Origin: Membranipora membranacea
Lineage: Eukaryota; Bryozoa; Gymnolaemata; Cheilostomatida; Membraniporidae
NCBI GenBank assembly: GCA_914767715.1
Contig: OU612069.1
Span: 23,249,387-23,313,386 of the forward strand
Direction: 5' to 3'
Length of the DNA: 64,000 bases
Shown here: one piece after another, positions 60,501 to 64,000 of the stretch
Layout: every line of letters begins with the position of its first letter
Numbering within the stretch: the stretch's first letter is position 1
Notes under the pieces: model-generated
Database searches by the model: none
Seen by the model: the letters and a program-made list of their open reading frames with translations, nothing else
Told to the model about the DNA's origin: nothing
Position numbers and translations under genes: made by a program

Positions 60501-63457
60501 GGGTGTCAAGTAAACAGTGTAAAATTTGCTAGCATAATTAGGCTGTCGTTCTCATAAAATCAGCGCAATATATAAATACAGACAGCGAGGATATTTGTGG
60601 GACATGATACAAATTAAGACATTCTTTTTTGAACCTACCTTGCCAACTGAACATGAAATTAGGATGATAGCTACTCCGTTCATGGTTGCACTGACCACCA
60701 GAGATATCATTTTACTGTATTCCCATTTCAGTGCATGTGTGAGAGTGACGAAAGCGACAGCTGCCACGGCGAGTCCTCCGTAAACTGTCCCTCCTACTCC
60801 TGATTCTGTCAGGGTTAGACCGAGATCATGTATGGCGTAATCAGGGTATATAGTAAAAAATCCTCCCTGTCCAAACTTCCTGGCAAATGCGGACAAGATG
60901 TAAATCCAGACCTATGTTGAAAGACATAAAATATGAGATACATTTTCATAACTCAGTTGATTATGATTCCCATAGAACAAACAGTCTACAGACATAAGAC
61001 AAATATAAACAGCTGGGTAGATATACTGTCATAGCCATAACAAGTTCTTTGAGTGTGTGCTACAGAAACAAACTGTGAATGTATGTATCTTTATTATCTC
61101 AAAGTTGTGATTAAGAATAAGAAGCTAATTTGATGTCTTAAATGGTTGCATAAAAACGCTTTGTAGTTTACATATAATACAAAAAATGCCAAAAAATGTA
61201 GAAAATAAACTAAAAGAGTGATTTATTCAAAATACTAATAGCCTGAGATCTAAAGCAGTCTCTACAGAGGTTAATGAGGTTAATGATATGCCACCTAATC
61301 ATATTTTATCTTCCCATCTTTTACAAAACACTCTTTTGATCTGCAGAGATTTTTTGCTCATTACAGTTCATTCTCAGCCACAGGGCTTATAATATTTACA
61401 ACAACTTGGGTCGGACGGGATTAAACTTGTTGAATATTATACTGTGTAATTCAGCTGCAGAAATACCCTCCAATTTAATTGCATTGCAGAATCCTTGCAC
61501 CCTGTTTAGAGGATACCCACAGACAATATTTTATAGTCATGCAGTAAGTATAGGCTACTGCTGTGATTAATGATTTGAACAGTGAAACAATTCAAAGCTC
61601 TCTGCTGCGGTAACTGTAAAATGCTGAACAGGCTGAACGGACTGAACAGCTGAACAGAATTTCTCAGACTACTAATTCTTTGATTCTTCACATGATTGGC
61701 TAGTTTCTTATATTCTGCTCATTAATTTATTTATTTTAAGGTTGTATTCCCCTTGGTTTTTATCAATTTTATTCACAGTAAATTTTTCGGCATTAGACTA
61801 GTCTAGTGAATTGGTGGAATGTAGCTGTCTTGGCAAGCTTTGTTGGGAAGGAAACCCCAGCCCCCTCCCCCTATAACAAAGCTTGTCAAGACTGGCTAGA
61901 TGGAAGGTTGAGCTGAATAATGTTTCTGGTTTCCTGAACACCATCAGATTTTCTCAGAATTTGCACATTTATTGCTTCGTTTGCTTGGTTATATTAGTGC
62001 CAACCAGTGGCATATATTAGCACTCACGGACCACGGATATCCGTCAATCAAAATCCTTGTTTGTATTGTGCAAGCCAGTCTGAATAGCTCAGTGTGTAGA
62101 GGTCTGCCTGGTAATCACTGTTTATTGGGAATGTTGTGGGTTCGAATCCCTTCAATGTCAGATTTTTTTTCAAATGGGTGCTTTATAACTGGGGCATTTT
62201 TACTTTTCCCAAGGGGGGATGTCTTATAAGTGAGGAATTATGGTACATACAAAGTTTGACTTTTGACCTTGAGCTGGACAAGCCAATCAAAAGCCCGGTG
62301 TATTGACACACCCACACCCTCCCCGCCACGCCTACGGCGTGTGGATCGGGCTGCGTTCGATCGTTATGCTCATCTCTAAAAAGTCAGTGAGTGAAATTTT
62401 TTAGAATATACGCCCCTGGTGCCAACAGGAACTTAGTGACTCATCAAATCAGTTGGCTAGGAAGAATGTGTTTATGAGTTGACTGTCAGCCAGAGAAGAG
62501 AATAGAAACTATAATATATAAACAATAATTTTTACAACAAAGAGCGTTGGATTTTCTCGCTGTTGATATCTTGGCAACATACAGCAGTTCTAACTGTCTA
62601 ACTGTCGTCTACAAAATGGTTTTGTATGCAAAGTGGTATCCTCTAACCGACCCCCCCCCCAGTTATCAGGGCATGCGTTTTTAACAAATACAGCTAGTTT
62701 CGCTACAGAAAGTCATATATCTCAAGATGTAGCAATGCATTGCAGCAAGATCAGATTCTCTCCTGTCGTTCATCATGCTGAAAACAAAACTGGCTGAGAG
62801 CGTTTCCCAGTTTCTGATTTATGTGAAGAAATTTGGTCTGAATTTAGTGGAGTTTCATTTGACTCATTTGCGATACTTGGTATTTGAGAAAATCATGATG
62901 AAATTGTCAATACGAAATTAAAGTAAATTTATACATTGGTTATTTTAGTTTGCGTAGGACTAGATGTAAAATTGGTTGAAGACTTCGATTTTAAAAATTT
63001 AGTATAGACTGCCCGAAGCACTCAAGATAATGTTGCATCTCCTGAAATGCCTCGATAATCCTACACAAAAAGGCCAAATGTGCGTGATGAGATCAATCAA
63101 TTTGAGTATGGTTCTGCGAAAAAGCTCTATTCACAATTACCTTTACATCTGTCAAAACTTGTTTGAGACTTTCCTTCAGTGGTACACTCTCTGGGAGGTC
63201 CTTTTTAGCTACGGTTTTACTGTCCTGTGAGTAGAACACCACTCCGAGCAGATGAACAAGCATCAATGGAGTAACCAAAAACATTGTGTTGTTAAAGCCG
63301 TATTTGGTGAACAGATAGCTGGCAGGAGCGGAAACTATAAGCCACCCAGTGCAAAATCCTACATACGTGCCAGCTATAGCCATGTCCAAACTCTGCTTCT
63401 CGAAGTGATAGGCTAGAATCCCAAGCAGAGTAGCTCTTATGAATGACAGCCCTGCTC
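57582..63457 (-). CDS. Monocarboxylate-transporter-like MFS carrier (SLC16 type), C-terminal part
   Basis: Exons in transcript order: 63457-63141, 60911-60639, 58956-58788, 57730-57582 (TAA stop). Phases agree. The first of these begins mid-domain, so N-terminal exons lie beyond the right edge. Exon 63457 encodes the end of the N-terminal six-helix bundle (GAGLSFIRATLLGILAYHFE, then a YGFNNTM... helix) and a charged central loop (residues like VAKKDLPESVPLKES). The other exons encode helices of the C-terminal bundle (WIYILSAFARKFGQGG; FYLLIGNLGLWHGIFLG; GNGFGGFIAPPITSYLQES; YGMYVAGSALLLCGVL). The PPITSYLQE..NYKYGMYVAG run is typical of MCT helices 10-12. MCTs carry lactate, pyruvate or related acids across membranes. 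The substrate cannot be told, and the TM1 signature lies outside the window. Confidence 0.85.
58030..58293. mobile_element. MITE family A, copy 2 (264 bp, internally deleted)
   Basis: It starts TTAAACCACTGCTGC and ends CATTTGTTTAA, sharing TTCCAAGATAATTGATTGAGG, TTTGTGCAAA, TGACAAT and TTTTGAGCTATACAGAAT with the other copies. It lies in the last intron of the transporter gene. Confidence 0.8.
58716..58781. repeat. 18-bp-arm palindrome plus family-A end, at an exon edge
   Basis: ACTGAGATCCAACACTA and its inverse are separated by TT (58716-58753). Downstream, GTGTCAGCAGTGGTTTAA (about 58764-58781) matches the right end of MITE family A. The splice donor of exon 58956-58788 lies only a few bases from this end. 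Confidence 0.7.
59018..59347. mobile_element. MITE family A, copy 3 (330 bp)
   Basis: It runs from TTATACTACTGCTGCCACTC to the inverted end GTGGTTTAA, with the shared interior blocks GCTCATTGAATTC, TAATTGAGG, TTGCACAAACTGAT, CCCATTAGGTGACAATGC and TTTTGAGCT. It lies in the intron between transporter exons 60911-60639 and 58956-58788. Confidence 0.8.
59491..59790. repeat. GGTAC-dense degenerate repeat
   Basis: About twelve GGTAC/GTACC motifs occur in under 300 bp, mostly as AAGGGTAC, AAAGGTAC or GGGTACA, spaced irregularly by 10-45 bases. The block opens with CACTGTAAAAAC, a form common at ends of small DNA transposons. AGAAGGTACATGT recurs inverted about 50 bp on. It has no reading frame of interest. 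Confidence 0.65.
59908..59945. repeat. AT-dinucleotide microsatellite
   Basis: ATAGATATATATATATATAT followed by related TATATCTATGTATATAC text. Confidence 0.9.
60270..60475. mobile_element. MITE family A, copy 4 (partial, with internal duplication)
   Basis: It shares CAGTTTGTGAAAATTGTAAGCCCATCAGGTGACAAT-like interior text, GCCTCATTA and the GTGGCAGC end with the other copies. A 25-bp segment (TATACAGAGCTCAAAGAGCA and CACAT) is duplicated in tandem inside it. The left end is degenerate. Confidence 0.65.
61822..61898. mobile_element. Mini foldback element, copy 2
   Basis: TAGCTGTCTTGGCAAGCTTT is inverted as AACAAAGCTTGTCAAGACTG with GGCTA, around a C-rich loop of about 30 nt. It has the same plan and core (AGCTTGTCAAGAC) as the element at 10974-11042. 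It lies in the large transporter intron. Confidence 0.65.
62075..62165 (+). mobile_element. tRNA-like SINE head (second SINE family)
   Basis: The A-box region TAGCTCAGTGTGTAGAG and the B box GTGGGTTCGAATCCC lie 43 bp apart, followed by a T run that could stop Pol III. The acceptor stem does not pair and the anticodon arm is poor, so it is a tRNA-derived SINE or pseudo-tRNA and not a working tRNA gene. It differs from the SINE at 3886 and 6750. Confidence 0.6.
62648..62661. repeat. Poly-C run
   Basis: A run of about ten C in the large transporter intron. Confidence 0.7.
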
Positions 63458-64000
63458 CTGTAAACAAACATAATAATAAACAGAGTGAGGAATTCAGATA
63501 TTTTGACACAACCCTCTCAATAGATTTGAGGCTGCTACACCCCTCCCCTCCCACAAAATCATGTTGCATACTCTACAAATTTTGTCCACAACGAACAAGG
63601 AGATTTTTGTAAGAGTTACCTTCCCAAAATGCTATAGCATTCATTCCATTGATAGGTGAGATATGTAGGATGTAAGATAACAATACCAACTGCTAACAAT
63701 TGACGCTCTAATCGTAAATAGCTGGTAGCGTTCAATACTATACCCATACAAGATATGGCAGGCTCTCTATTTTACCTTAAAGTGTTTGTAAAGGAACAGG
63801 TTTCTTGGTATCATTTTTGAGCTTGAAATCAGATTAAGACAGCTATCACACATGCATTTGCATATAAAATTAGTCATCAGGGTTATTTGGTCTGGTAGGT
63901 TTGTGGGTTATAAGTTAACAACATTGAGTTGCCTACTCATGCACCGCCCAACTAGTCCAGGCGATTTGTGATGAGCCTGTTATTGGAGAAATACTGTAAT
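63458..64000 (-). other. Transporter intron, continues past the window
   Basis: No exon for the missing N-terminal helices of the transporter was found between 63458 and the right edge. These exons must lie outside the window. Confidence 0.45.

Noticed and set aside
62075-62165. Functional tRNA gene
   Set aside because: A and B boxes are present, but the ends do not pair into an acceptor stem. It is better read as a SINE head.

Overview
This is a eukaryotic nuclear window, almost certainly from an invertebrate animal. Genes are split into many short exons (34 to about 320 bp) with GT/AG introns of a few hundred bases to a few kb. The DNA is AT-rich and full of small transposable elements. 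The protein families are animal ones: a CARD adaptor-like protein, tandem immunoglobulin domains, sorbitol dehydrogenase, a monocarboxylate-transporter-like carrier and an animal-type glucosamine-6-phosphate isomerase. I cannot fix the phylum. Exon joins were worked out by hand from splice signals, reading-frame phase and family conservation, with no transcript support.

Layout: (1) 231-10422 (+): 11-exon gene for a CARD plus coiled-coil protein of about 541 aa. (2) 11545-16272 (-): 10-exon gene for a secreted protein with three Ig domains, about 489 aa; untranslated exons probably extend it to about 18.4 kb. (3) 21081-28421 (-): 11-exon leucine-rich-repeat protein with lysine-rich ends. (4) 28.4-36.1 kb: gene-poor, with two opposed LINE reverse-transcriptase relics, CCCTA-rich tandem repeats and a doubtful gene at 34.2-34.7 kb. 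(5) 36130-41856 (-): complete sorbitol dehydrogenase, 8 exons. (6) 44856-48201 (+): complete glucosamine-6-phosphate isomerase/deaminase, 6 exons. (7) 51294-52693 (-): 3-exon gene for a small secreted cysteine-containing protein of unknown family. (8) 57582 to beyond the right edge (-): C-terminal part of an SLC16/MCT-like transporter.

The genes form no operon. Genes 5 and 6 are head to head about 3 kb apart and both feed fructose or fructose-6-phosphate metabolism, which may be coincidence. The CARD and Ig genes converge at their 3' ends.

The most unusual content is the non-coding structure: several unrelated foldback or MITE-like families (7.7, 11.0, 50.1-50.8, 53.1, 55.9-56.2, 58.0, 59.0, 60.3 and 61.8 kb), near-perfect intronic hairpins, a 300-bp stretch packed with GGTAC motifs (59.5-59.8 kb), tRNA-derived SINEs, and several clean minisatellites. 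No CRISPR, operon-like or prokaryotic system is present.
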